From positions 3,084,001 to 3,148,000 of the forward strand of contig NZ_LT629689.1 in assembly GCF_900102035.1 (NCBI RefSeq): a stretch of DNA of 64,000 nt, given 5' to 3'. Position 1 is the stretch's first letter. Every line of letters starts with the position of its first letter. A model generated the notes under the pieces. That model had not been told where the DNA came from and searched no databases. It was given only the letters and a program-made list of their open reading frames with translations. This DNA comes from Pseudomonas extremaustralis. GTDB lineage: Bacteria > Pseudomonadota > Gammaproteobacteria > Pseudomonadales > Pseudomonadaceae. This document shows positions 54,641-64,000 of this stretch, piece after piece. A program made the position numbers and the translations under genes.

Positions 54641-57262
54641 TCAAGCGCCCTGGCGCTTGTCCTCGACCTTCCACTTGCCGCCGTCGTAGAACGCCTTCCA
54701 ACCGGTAGGCTTACCGTCCACTTCGGTCTGCACGTACTGCTCCTTGGTCTTGCGGCTGTAGCGGATCACGGCCGGGCGACCGTCCGGGTCCTTCTTCGGC
54801 GCTTCACACAGGAAGTGGTACTTCGGATCGATCTCATCCTTGTGCGGCACGATCTCCAGCACCAACGGTGCACGGGTCTCGCGGTTTTTCGGGAACTGGC
54901 TGGCAGCCAGGAACAGCCCCGAGGCACCATCACGCAGGATGTAGGTGTCGTTGACCTTCTCGCACTTGAGTTCAGGCATTTTCACCGGGTCCATCTTCGG
55001 CGGCGCCGCATCACCGCTTTTCAGCAGTTTGCGGGTGTTCTTGCAGGTCGGATTGGTGCAACCGAAGAACTTGCCGAAACGGCCGGTCTTGAGTTGCATC
55101 TCGCTGCCGCACTTGTCGCATTCCAGGCTCGGGCCTTCGTAGCCCTTGATGCGGTAGCTGCCCTCTTCGATCTCGTAACCGTCGCAATCCGGGTTGTTAC
55201 CGCAGATGTGCAACTTGTGTTTCTCGTCCAGCAGGTAAGCATCCATCGCCGTGCTGCAGATCGGGCAACGGTGCTTGCCACGCAGCACCAGCGACTCGGA
55301 CTCACCCTCGTCATCGGCAGCGATCTCATCGCCCGGCACCAGGTTGACGGTGGCCTTGCAGCGCTCTTTCGGCGGCAGGCTGTAGCCCGAGCAACCGAGG
55401 AACACGCCGGTGGACGCGGTACGAATCTGCATCGGCCGGCCACAGGTCAGGCACGGGATGTCGGTCATGACCGGCTGGTTGGCGCGCATGCCGCTCTCAG
55501 GGCTTTCGGCCACTTCGAGCTTCTTCTTGAAGTCGCCGTAGAACTCGTCCAGCACGTTTTTCCAGTCGCGCTCGCCTTGGGCCACGTCGTCGAGGTTCTC
55601 TTCCATACCGGCGGTGAAACCGTAGTCCATCAGGTTGGAGAAGCTCTCGGACAGACGCTCGGTGACGATGTCGCCCATTTTTTCCGAATAGAAGCGACGG
55701 TTGTGCAGCGCCACGTAGCCACGGTCCTGGATGGTGGAGATGATCGCCGCATAGGTCGACGGACGACCGATACCGCGCTTCTCCATCTCTTTCACCAAGC
55801 TGGCTTCCGAATAACGCGCCGGCGGCTTGGTGAAGTGCTGGGATGGGTCGAGCTTGATCAGCTTCAGCGTGTCGCCCTGGGCCATGTCCGGCAGTACATC
55901 GTCATCGCCGGGCTTGGCGATCTGCGGCATGACGCGGGTGTAGCCGTCGAACTTGAGGATACGGCCCTTGGCACGCAGCTCGAAGTCGCCGGCGCCCACG
56001 CTGACGGTAGTGGACAGGTATTGCGCCGGCAGCATCTGGCAGGCCAGGAACTGGCGCCAGATCAGTTCGTAGAGGCGCTCAGCGTCACGCTCCATGCCAC
56101 TGAGCTTGCTTGGCTCGGTATTGGCATCGGAAGGCCGGATCGCTTCGTGAGCCTCCTGGGCGCCTTCTTTGCTGCTGTAGACGTTCGGCTTCTCCGGCAG
56201 GTACTTCTTGCCGAATTCGCTTTCAATATAAGTACGCGCCATCGCCACCGCGTCTTGCGACAGGTTGGTGGAGTCGGTACGCATATAAGTGATGTAGCCG
56301 GCTTCGTACAAACGCTGGGCCATCATCATGGTTTTCTTCACACCGAAGCCCAGGCGGTTGCTCGCGGCCTGTTGCAGGGTGGAGGTGATGAACGGCGCCG
56401 ACGGCTTGCTGCTGGTCGGTTTGTCTTCGCGCTTGACGATGCTGTAGCTGGAGGATTTGAGTTTCTCCAACGCTGCCATGGCCTGGGCTTCGTTCAGCGG
56501 CTTGAAGGCCTCGCCTTTTTCGCGGGCCACTTCAAAGCGCACGTTGGCACCCTTGGCGGTGCCCAGGTCAGCGTGGACTTCCCAATATTCTTCGGGGTTG
56601 AACGCACGGATCTCGCGCTCACGCTCCACCACCAGCTTTACCGCGACCGATTGCACACGACCGGCGGACAGGCCACGGGCGATCTTGGCCCACAGCAGCG
56701 GCGAGACCATGTAACCCACGACGCGGTCGAGGAAACGACGGGCCTGCTGGGCGTTGACACGATCGATATCCAGCTCGCCCGGCTTGGAGAAGGCTTCCTG
56801 GATGGCTTTCTTGGTGATCTCGTTGAACACCACGCGCTTGTAGCGGCTGTCATCACCGCCGATGGCTTCCCGCAGGTGCCAGGCAATGGCTTCCCCTTCG
56901 CGGTCCAAGTCCGTCGCGAGATAGATGGTGTCGGCATCTTTGGCGAGCCGGCGCAGCTCTTCGATGACCTTTTCCTTGCCCGGAAGGATTTCATACTTGG
57001 CCTTCCAGCCATGTTCCGGGTCCACACCCATACGCGAGACCAGCTGCTTGCGCGCTTTCTCTTTAGGCGTGAGCACCGGACCTTCGCCCGCGGCCGCCTT
57101 GCCGCGCTTGGCGGCAGGCTCCTTGCTGGCGCTAGCCGAACCGCTGGTGGGCAGGTCTCGGATATGGCCGATACTCGACTTCACCACGTACTCGTTACCC
57201 AAGTACTTGTTGATGGTCTTGGCCTTAGCCGGGGATTCCACAATGACCAGCGATTTGCCCAT
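54641..57262 (-). CDS. topA: DNA topoisomerase I
   Basis: An 873-residue type IA topoisomerase relaxing negative supercoils. It has the TOPRIM domain ([22 protein letters not shown] and [19 protein letters not shown]), the catalytic Tyr in [13 protein letters not shown], and [21 protein letters not shown]-terminal zinc ribbons include [24 protein letters not shown] and [26 protein letters not shown]. The start at 57262 is the conserved MGKSLVI. A Ser/Ala/Lys-rich insertion (about 40-65) lies in the TOPRIM domain, as usual in pseudomonads. Confidence 0.98.
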   Translation of the reverse strand: MGKSLVIVESPAKAKTINKYLGNEYVVKSSIGHIRDLPTSGSASASKEPAAKRGKAAAGEGPVLTPKEKARKQLVSRMGVDPEHGWKAKYEILPGKEKVIEELRRLAKDADTIYLATDLDREGEAIAWHLREAIGGDDSRYKRVVFNEITKKAIQEAFSKPGELDIDRVNAQQARRFLDRVVGYMVSPLLWAKIARGLSAGRVQSVAVKLVVEREREIRAFNPEEYWEVHADLGTAKGANVRFEVAREKGEAFKPLNEAQAMAALEKLKSSSYSIVKREDKPTSSKPSAPFITSTLQQAASNRLGFGVKKTMMMAQRLYEAGYITYMRTDSTNLSQDAVAMARTYIESEFGKKYLPEKPNVYSSKEGAQEAHEAIRPSDANTEPSKLSGMERDAERLYELIWRQFLACQMLPAQYLSTTVSVGAGDFELRAKGRILKFDGYTRVMPQIAKPGDDDVLPDMAQGDTLKLIKLDPSQHFTKPPARYSEASLVKEMEKRGIGRPSTYAAIISTIQDRGYVALHNRRFYSEKMGDIVTERLSESFSNLMDYGFTAGMEENLDDVAQGERDWKNVLDEFYGDFKKKLEVAESPESGMRANQPVMTDIPCLTCGRPMQIRTASTGVFLGCSGYSLPPKERCKATVNLVPGDEIAADDEGESESLVLRGKHRCPICSTAMDAYLLDEKHKLHICGNNPDCDGYEIEEGSYRIKGYEGPSLECDKCGSEMQLKTGRFGKFFGCTNPTCKNTRKLLKSGDAAPPKMDPVKMPELKCEKVNDTYILRDGASGLFLAASQFPKNRETRAPLVLEIVPHKDEIDPKYHFLCEAPKKDPDGRPAVIRYSRKTKEQYVQTEVDGKPTGWKAFYDGGKWKVEDKRQGA

Positions 57263-57376
57263 GGATCGGAAAATTCCTGAATTCGAGAAGTGAAAGGCAG
57301 TTGGCGCCTGACGCGGCAACGCTATATATAGTGGCAACAAGGTGAGGTCAAGCGCAGCAGTCTGCGCGACCTGCCG

Positions 57377-57613
57377 TTATTGCCCTGAAAAAAGACTGGG
57401 TTCGGCCTGGACCAAAGCAAAGCGCGGGACCTGTTCGCCGTCAACTTCGACGGACTCGAGGAACATGCTCAAAGGGCGCACCCAAAAGCCGTAATCGCCA
57501 TACAGTGCTTGGTAGAACACCACTTCTTCTTCGGTCTCGGAGTGCCGCGCCACATTAAAAACGCGGTACTGCGGACCTTTATAATGTTGATAGAGCCCCG
57601 GTTCGACTTTCAT
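57377..57613 (-). CDS. DUF1653 domain protein
   Basis: A 78-residue single-domain DUF1653 protein: GLYQHYKGPQYRVFNVARHSET and VVFYQALYGDYGFWVRPLSMFLE are the family blocks. This small beta-rich domain is widespread and of unknown function. It lies between fadA and topA on the same strand, with its own gap on both sides. Confidence 0.88.
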   Translation of the reverse strand: MKVEPGLYQHYKGPQYRVFNVARHSETEEEVVFYQALYGDYGFWVRPLSMFLESVEVDGEQVPRFALVQAEPSLFSGQ

Positions 57614-57709
57614 GTTTTGGCCCCCTTACAAAATTTGTTAAAAAAAATAATAAAAATACCGAAAAACAAAAACCGGGGCACTGGGCCCCGGCTTCCGTCA
57701 ACCCGACGC

Positions 57710-58897
<1,188 letters not shown>

Positions 58898-58914
58898 TCA
58901 AGTGTATGGGACGC

Positions 58915-61062
58915 TTAACCGAAGAAGCTCTGGCCATTCTTGGCCATCTCACGCAGCTTCGCGGTCGGGTGGTACAGCGGGCCCAAATCAGCGTATTGAT
59001 CAGCCAGGGCAACGAACTCAGCCACACCGATCGAATCGATGTAACGCAGCGCACCACCACGGAATGGAGGGAAACCAATACCGTACACCAGGCCCATATC
59101 GGCTTCGGCGGCGGTCTCGACGATGCCGTCTTCCAGGCAACGCACGGTTTCCAGGCACAGGGCGATCATCATCCAGTTGATGATGTCCTCGTCGGACACC
59201 TCACGCTGTTCGTAGATGATCGGAGCAAGCACTTCGTGTACCGACGGATCGGCGACCTTCTTCTGCTTGCCCTTCTTGTCGGTCTCGTAGGCGTAGAAGC
59301 CCTTGCCGTTCTTCTGGCCCAGGCGCTTGGCCTCGTAGAGCGCGTCGATCGCCGAGCGGCGCTCGTCTTTCATGCGGTCCGGGAAGCCTTCAGCCATCAC
59401 GTCGCGACCGTGGTGGCCGGTGTCGATGCCGACCACGTCCATCAGGTACGCCGGGCCCATGGGCCAGCCGAATTTTTCCATGACCTTGTCGATACGCACG
59501 AAGTCCACACCGGCGCTGACCAGCTTGGCGAAACCGCCGAAGTACGGGAACAGCACGCGGTTGACCAAAAAGCCCGGGCAGTCGTTGACCACGATCGGGT
59601 TCTTGCCCATTTTCTTGGCGTAGGCAACGGTGGTGGCGATCGCCAGCTCACTGGACTTCTCGCCACGGATCACTTCCACCAGCGGCATCATGTGCACCGG
59701 GTTGAAGAAGTGCATGCCGACGAAGTTTTCCGGACGCTTGAGGGCCTTGGCCAACAGTGAGATAGAAATGGTCGAGGTGTTGGACGCCAGGATGGTGTCG
59801 TCTTTGACCTGGGCTTCCACTTCTGCCAGCACGGCTTGCTTGACCTTCGGATTTTCCACAACCGCTTCGACCACTAGGTCGACATGGCCGAAATCGCCGT
59901 AGGACAAGGTAGGACGAATGCCGTTGAGCACTTCAGCCATTTTCGCCGCAGTCATGCGACCTTTATCAACACGACCCACCAGCAGCTTGGCGGCTTCTGC
60001 CAGGCCCTGCTCGATGCCGTGTTCGTTGATGTCTTTCATCAGGATCGGCGTGCCTTTGGACGCCGACTGATAAGCGATACCGCCACCCATGATGCCGGCG
60101 CCGAGCACGGCGGCCTGCTTCACATCCTTGGCGACTTCATCGTAGGCCTTGGCCTTTTTCTTCAGTTCCTGATCGTTCAGGAACAGGCCGATCAGGCTCT
60201 GGGCCGCAGAGGTCTTGGCCAGTTTGACGAAACCTGCCGCTTCCACTTCCAGGGCTTTGTCGCGACCGAAGTTCGCGGCTTTCTGGATAGTCTTGATCGC
60301 CTCGAGCGGCGCAGGGTAATTCGGGCCCGCCTGGCCAGCCACGAAACCTTTGGCGGTTTCGAACGACATCATTTGTTCGATGGCGTTGAGCTTGAGTTTT
60401 TCCAGCTTCGGCTGACGCTTGGCCTTGTAGTCGAATTCGCCGCTGATGGCGCCCTTGATCAGGTTCAGCGCGGCTTCGGCCAGTTTTTCCGGGGCAACCA
60501 CAGCATCGACGGCACCGACTTTCAGCGCGTCCTCAGCCTTGTTTTCCTTACCGGCGGCGATCCACTCGATGGCGTTGTCGGCCCCAATGATGCGCGGCAG
60601 GCGCACGGTGCCGCCGAAACCTGGGTAGATGCCCAGCTTGACTTCAGGCAGGCCGATTTTGGCCGTGGCCGACATGACACGGAAGTCTGCCGCCAGGCAC
60701 ATTTCCAGGCCGCCGCCCAACGCGATGCCATTGATCGCGGCAACGGTCGGGACGTTGAGGTCTTCGAAATCGCTGAAAATCTTGTTGGCTTCGAGGTTGC
60801 CAGCCACCAGCTCGGCATCGGGCAGCTTGAAGTTGTCGACGAATTCGGTGATGTCAGCGCCGACGATAAACACGTCCTTGCCGCTGGAGACGATCACGCC
60901 CTTGACCGAAGCATCTGCTTTGATGGTGTCTACGGCCTGACGCAGTTCGTTCAGGGTTAGACGGTTGAACTTGTTGACGGACTCACCCTTGAGGTCGAAT
61001 TTCAATTCGACGATGCCACTTTCAAGAGCCTTAACCGTGATGGCTTTACCTTCGTAAATCAT
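58915..61062 (-). CDS. fadB: Fatty acid oxidation complex alpha subunit
   Basis: A 715-residue multifunctional protein. The N-terminal enoyl-CoA hydratase/isomerase domain carries E120 ([15 protein letters not shown]) and E140 ([16 protein letters not shown]). The NAD-binding 3-hydroxyacyl-CoA dehydrogenase domain begins with [16 protein letters not shown] and holds the catalytic His in [17 protein letters not shown]. The ATG at 61062 has GGAG upstream (GTGGAGATCAGTTG). With fadA it forms the aerobic beta-oxidation complex. Repression by PsrA is expected from P. aeruginosa. Confidence 0.97.
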   Translation of the reverse strand: MIYEGKAITVKALESGIVELKFDLKGESVNKFNRLTLNELRQAVDTIKADASVKGVIVSSGKDVFIVGADITEFVDNFKLPDAELVAGNLEANKIFSDFEDLNVPTVAAINGIALGGGLEMCLAADFRVMSATAKIGLPEVKLGIYPGFGGTVRLPRIIGADNAIEWIAAGKENKAEDALKVGAVDAVVAPEKLAEAALNLIKGAISGEFDYKAKRQPKLEKLKLNAIEQMMSFETAKGFVAGQAGPNYPAPLEAIKTIQKAANFGRDKALEVEAAGFVKLAKTSAAQSLIGLFLNDQELKKKAKAYDEVAKDVKQAAVLGAGIMGGGIAYQSASKGTPILMKDINEHGIEQGLAEAAKLLVGRVDKGRMTAAKMAEVLNGIRPTLSYGDFGHVDLVVEAVVENPKVKQAVLAEVEAQVKDDTILASNTSTISISLLAKALKRPENFVGMHFFNPVHMMPLVEVIRGEKSSELAIATTVAYAKKMGKNPIVVNDCPGFLVNRVLFPYFGGFAKLVSAGVDFVRIDKVMEKFGWPMGPAYLMDVVGIDTGHHGRDVMAEGFPDRMKDERRSAIDALYEAKRLGQKNGKGFYAYETDKKGKQKKVADPSVHEVLAPIIYEQREVSDEDIINWMMIALCLETVRCLEDGIVETAAEADMGLVYGIGFPPFRGGALRYIDSIGVAEFVALADQYADLGPLYHPTAKLREMAKNGQSFFG

Positions 61063-61429
61063 CAACTGATCTCCACGATATGGAAGCTGAACAGTACACA
61101 TCGGACGCTGGCCTCTGGTTGGACATTGATAGTTGCGTCAATGCTCACCCCAATGCGCCAGGCACACCCGCCAATGCGATAGTCGGGATTCTGTATGAGC
61201 GGTCTGACAGACAAACGCTCAATTCATACGCCCGTTTGATTTGGGTACGCCACCTTCATCCAATTCCGGACAATTGTCAATCGCTCGAAAGGCTGGGGAA
61301 AACGCGACTTTCCAGTCATTTTCCGAACCTCGACCCGAAGGCCGCGCGTCGTCAATATCCGACTATTCACGAAATCAATAATAAAAAATGTGTGGGAAAA
61401 AACTGTACAGAACCGGATATGCCGCTAGG

Positions 61430-61534
61430 CTAGCGACAACCGTAACGCGCCTGGATGAATATCCGACGCAGGAAACACAGATTTACCGGCCTGCCTGGCC
61501 AACCCCAGCCCGATGATGATGTCGGGCTTTTTAT
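61430..61534 (+). ncRNA. Candidate small RNA ending in orphan terminator
   Basis: A well-formed plus-strand terminator (61507-61534) has no protein gene upstream on its strand. The preceding 80 bp contain short hairpins (GGAT-GAAT-ATCC at 61453-61464, GGCC-TGCCT-GGCC at 61488-61500). The 5' end and promoter are not identified, so this is only a candidate. Confidence 0.35.
61507..61534 (+). terminator. Orphan intrinsic terminator
   Basis: AGCCCGA (61507-61513) pairs with TCGGGCT (61522-61528), followed by TTTTATT. The orientation is plus only. Confidence 0.85.
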
Positions 61535-61555
61535 TACCTGCGATTCAAGGCTCCC

Positions 61556-61655
61556 GTAGGAGCGAGCTTGCTCGCGAAGATCGTCAACGATAACGCGCGC
61601 ATCCAGAATGTATGCGTCGCTCTTGCGTTTTTCGCGAGCGAGCTCCTACAAGGGA
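61556..61655. repeat. REP-type palindromic doublet
   Basis: Left unit CGTAGGAGCGAGCTTGCTCG (from 61556) and an inverted right unit ending in GCGAGCGAGCTCCTACA. The left unit preserves the uninterrupted CCCGTAGGAGCGAGC that the IS element split at its own site. Confidence 0.85.
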
Positions 61656-61659
61656 TGTG

Positions 61660-62097
61660 TCAGGCCAGGGCCTTGAGCAGCGCGTCGATGTCCTTCAATA
61701 CGCTCGCCTCGCCTTTCTCGCCCCAGTACAGGGCGATCATTTGCTCGTCGGCCTCGACCTTGTAGACGTTGGCCGGCAGCGTCGCAAAATACGGCAACAA
61801 CTTCTCGTCCACACATTCTTCACGCCACCGATTGACCCACACCCCCGGCTCCGACTGCCAATAACTCCATGTCGCCGGCGCACTGCCGCGCCGCGGTCGA
61901 CAGTACTGCGCACACGGGCTCGGCGGTTCCTGCTTGAGCCAGTGCGGCCACTCCTGAGGGGCCAATTGCATGGCCAGGCCGATGCGGCGCGCTTCCATGC
62001 GCAGGGCCATGCGCCCGCTCTGATGGCGCGACGGGCGCAGCCATGCCAGGGGGCTCAGAACCACCACAAGGATTGACACCACTATCCAGACCGTCAT
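61660..62097 (-). CDS. Membrane-anchored conserved hypothetical protein
   Basis: A 145-residue protein with one N-terminal transmembrane segment (MTVWIVVSILVVVLSPLAWL) followed by a soluble part with CAQYCRPRRG, WSYWQSEPG and a C-terminal acidic helix. A homologue is found upstream of fadB in other pseudomonads. No function is known. It is divergent from the universal stress gene. Confidence 0.75.
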   Translation of the reverse strand: MTVWIVVSILVVVLSPLAWLRPSRHQSGRMALRMEARRIGLAMQLAPQEWPHWLKQEPPSPCAQYCRPRRGSAPATWSYWQSEPGVWVNRWREECVDEKLLPYFATLPANVYKVEADEQMIALYWGEKGEASVLKDIDALLKALA

Positions 62098-62203
62098 ATG
62101 TGTACTCCCGATTTTCTAGATGAGCGGATTTGACTTGATGCAAAACCTTCCGCTTGGAAAGCAGCCATACTGAATCTATTGCAGTCCCCTGGAGGTACGC
62201 CCC

Positions 62204-62650
62204 ATGTCATACGAACATATTCTGGTCGCCGTAGACCTGACCGAAGAGTGCGATCCAGTGATCAAACGCGCCCGCGCCGTCGCCATCGCTTGCGGGGCAA
62301 AACTGTCACTGGTGCATATCGTAGAGCCGATGGCCATGGCCTTTGGCGGCGACGTGCCTATGGACCTTTCCCAATTGCAGCAACAACAGTTCGACCAGGC
62401 CAAGGAACGGGTTGAACGCTTGACGCTTAAATACCCCGAAGTGACCAAGGAAAACGCCCACCTCACCTACGGCCAACCGCGCCAGGAAATCCATCAAATC
62501 GCCAAGGAACACCACTGCGACCTGATCGTGGTCGGCAGCCATGGTCGCCACGGCCTCGCGCTGCTGCTCGGTTCTACCGCCAATGATGTACTGCACGGTG
62601 CGCCATGCGATGTGCTGGCCGTAAAACTGATCAAAGACACCAGCAAGTAA
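62204..62650 (+). CDS. Universal stress protein family protein
   Basis: A 148-residue single-domain Usp with N-terminal YEHILVAVDLTEE and the ATP-binding signature VGSHGRHGLALLLGSTANDVLH (G2xG9xGS/T type), so it belongs to the ATP-binding class. The sequence GGAGGT before the ATG is a good RBS. UspA-like proteins aid survival in starvation and oxidative stress; the specific role here is unknown. A strong bidirectional terminator follows. Confidence 0.92.
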   Translation: MSYEHILVAVDLTEECDPVIKRARAVAIACGAKLSLVHIVEPMAMAFGGDVPMDLSQLQQQQFDQAKERVERLTLKYPEVTKENAHLTYGQPRQEIHQIAKEHHCDLIVVGSHGRHGLALLLGSTANDVLHGAPCDVLAVKLIKDTSK

Positions 62651-62660
62651 TACCGATACG

Positions 62661-62699
62661 AAAAGCCCGGCGCTCACTTACGTGAACGCCGGGCTTTTT
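62661..62699. terminator. Bidirectional intrinsic terminator
   Basis: AAAAGCCCGGCG-C-TCAC pairs with GTGA-A-CGCCGGGCTTTT around a 4-nt loop. It serves the convergent universal stress gene and uup. Confidence 0.92.
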
Positions 62700-62715
62700 A
62701 TTGCATGGGGATCAA

Positions 62716-64000
62716 TCAGGCATCCAGCTCGGCCCAACGCTCCACCAACGCTTCCAGCTCCTGGTTCAGCGTTTCCAGGGAAGCGATGACGGCGGCGGTT
62801 TCCGCCGCCGGGCGCAGATAGAACCCCGCGTCAGCCATTTGCGCTTCGACCGCAGCGATCTGCTGCTCCTTGGCGTCGATCTCACCCGGCAAGGCTTCCA
62901 GCTCACGCTGCAGCTTGTAGCTGAGCTTCTTCTTGGCAGCCGGGGCCGCTTCAGGGGCCGGTGCAGGGGCGGCGGCAGGCGTCACCACTGCCGACGTGAG
63001 GTCGGCCTTGCCGGACTTGCTCTCGGTCACGCCCAGCAGACGCGGCGAACCGCCCTGGCGCAGCCAGTCCTGGTAACCGCCGACGTATTCACGCACCTTG
63101 CCTTCACCTTCGAAGACCAGGGTGCTGGTGACCACGTTGTCGAGGAATGCCCGGTCGTGGCTGACCATCAGCACAGTGCCGTTGAAGGTCAGCAGGACCT
63201 CTTCCAGCAGCTCGAGGGTTTCCACGTCGAGGTCGTTGGTCGGTTCGTCGAGTACCAGCAGGTTCGCGGGTTTGCTGAACAGTTTGGCCAGCAGCAGCCG
63301 CGCGCGCTCGCCGCCGGACAAGGCTTTCACCGGCGTACGTGCACGCTGCGGGCTGAACAGGAAATCGCCCAGGTAGCTGAGTACGTGGCGGCTCTGGCCG
63401 TCGATGTCGATAAAGTCGCGACCTTCGGCGACGTTGTCGATCACGGTTTTTTCCAGGTCCAACTGGTGGCGCAACTGGTCGAAGTAGGCCACGTCGATGC
63501 GCGTGCCCTCTTCCACCGTGCCGCTGGTCGGCTTCAGGCCGCTGAGCATCAACTTGAGCAAGGTGGTCTTGCCGGTGCCGTTGGCGCCCAGCAGGCCGAT
63601 ACGGTCGCCGCGCTGCAGGACCATCGAGAAGTCCTTGATCAGGAACGGGCCGTCTGGGTGATGGAAGCTGACGTTTTCCAGCACCATCACTTGCTTGCCG
63701 GACTTGTCGGCGGTATCCAGCTGGATATTGGCCTTGCCGGTCCGCTCACGACGCTCGCTGCGCTCGACGCGCAGGGCCTTGAGGGCGCGCACGCGGCCTT
63801 CGTTACGGGTGCGGCGGGCCTTGATGCCCTGGCGGATCCAGACTTCTTCCTGGGCCAGTTTCTTGTCGAACAGCGCGTTGGCGGTCTCTTCGGCGGCCAG
63901 TGCGGCCTCTTTGTGCACCAGGAAGCTGGCGTAGTCGCCGTTCCAGTCGATCAGGCCGCCACGGTCCAGTTCGAGAATGCGCGTGGCCAGGTTCTGCAGG
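62716..64000 (-). CDS. uup: ABC-F family ATPase Uup-like (5' end beyond the window)
   Basis: This is the C-terminal part (about 428 residues) of an ABC-F protein; the reading frame stays open to base 64000, so the first ABC domain lies outside. Visible are the second ABC domain with Walker A GLLGANGTGKTTLLKL, signature LSGGERARLLLAKLF, Walker B LLVLDEPTNDLD and H-loop MVSHDRAFLDN, then an Ala/Pro-rich linker and a C-terminal coiled coil (about the last 80 residues), which is typical of Uup. Uup acts on ribosomes and branched DNA, not in transport. Confidence 0.92.
   Translation of the reverse strand, partial: LQNLATRILELDRGGLIDWNGDYASFLVHKEAALAAEETANALFDKKLAQEEVWIRQGIKARRTRNEGRVRALKALRVERSERRERTGKANIQLDTADKSGKQVMVLENVSFHHPDGPFLIKDFSMVLQRGDRIGLLGANGTGKTTLLKLMLSGLKPTSGTVEEGTRIDVAYFDQLRHQLDLEKTVIDNVAEGRDFIDIDGQSRHVLSYLGDFLFSPQRARTPVKALSGGERARLLLAKLFSKPANLLVLDEPTNDLDVETLELLEEVLLTFNGTVLMVSHDRAFLDNVVTSTLVFEGEGKVREYVGGYQDWLRQGGSPRLLGVTESKSGKADLTSAVVTPAAAPAPAPEAAPAAKKKLSYKLQRELEALPGEIDAKEQQIAAVEAQMADAGFYLRPAAETAAVIASLETLNQELEALVERWAELDA

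Larger units (their letters stand above)
61063..61659. other. Intergenic region upstream of fadBA
   Basis: In these 597 bp no gene is convincing. CAAACG (61212-61217) and CGTTTG (61233-61238) are inverted half-sites resembling PsrA recognition sequence. An orphan plus-strand terminator lies at 61507-61534 and a REP doublet at 61556-61655. A frame at 61080-61433 has no recognisable feature. Confidence 0.5.

Noticed and set aside
54815..57280. 821-codon open frame on the plus strand opposite topA
   Set aside because: It mirrors topA codon for codon; such antisense frames arise from GC-rich third positions. It has no RBS and no recognisable domain.
61080..61433. 117-codon plus-strand frame upstream of fadB
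   Set aside because: Atypical composition, no RBS, no family resemblance; it overlaps the fadB leader.

Overview
The window is a 64-kb piece of a chromosome from the genus Pseudomonas, most likely the P. fluorescens complex. This rests on the high GC, on gene products typical of that group (FabV, MupP, QueF, PsrA, LexA-SulA, FadBA, LolCDE, SthA, GapB-type GAPDH, RssB/RssC), and on the many REP palindromes of the type GTAGGAGCGAGCTTGCTCGC and GGGAGCAAGCCCCC. Almost all of it is ordinary core genome. From memory, and not checked here, the gene order follows P. aeruginosa PAO1 in blocks (mtnA to yciK; tal-rssC-rssB-pilZ-mlaA; lolE-lolD-lolC-pilZ-gdpD-sthA-apbE; gap/mfd to uup).

Layout. 1-5 kb: methionine salvage (mtnA, mtaD), ubiquinone methylation (ubiG), cell-wall recycling (mupP) and a yciK-type dehydrogenase. 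5-15.9 kb: NCS2 purine permease, class-III aminotransferase with a divergent LysR, a HAD hydrolase, fabV, a LpxO-like hydroxylase, ppnN, a small lipoprotein, and a LysR gene divergent from a dinucleotide-binding oxidoreductase. 16-20 kb: mqo, then an AT-rich patch with a short Wzz-like protein and a kinase-fold protein. 20-29 kb: dusA, a PAS-GGDEF enzyme, tal, the RssC/RssB partner-switching pair, a PilZ protein, mlaA, a HAD-like protein without its nucleophile, and queF. 29-32 kb: a copper locus, with a periplasmic cupredoxin facing copRS and an exact CopR box between them. 32-40 kb: the lipoprotein export operon lolC-lolD-lolE, a PilZ protein, GDPD, sthA, apbE and a chalcone-isomerase-like protein.

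40.2-41.6 kb: one IS110-family element of the IS1111 group. It is the only clear mobile element. It has 12-bp subterminal inverted repeats and about 240 nt of non-coding DNA after the transposase, and it splits a REP palindrome. The non-coding tail holds a 9-nt segment complementary to the rejoined REP target across the insertion point. That fits a guide (seek/bridge) RNA that directs the element to REP sequences, and it is the most interesting observation in the window.

41.7-64 kb: gap facing mfd, a CsiV-like protein, a SWIM-SNF2 helicase, nagZ, psrA (with its own PsrA box) facing lexA-sulA (with two tandem LexA boxes), two small conserved proteins, topA, a DUF1653 protein, the fadBA beta-oxidation operon, a candidate small RNA locus, a membrane-anchored hypothetical, a universal stress protein, and an ABC-F ATPase (uup) cut by the window edge. 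Linked functions: NagZ and MupP both serve muropeptide recycling; PsrA is the expected fatty-acid-responsive repressor of fadBA; LexA controls itself and sulA. No tRNA, rRNA, CRISPR array or prophage was seen.
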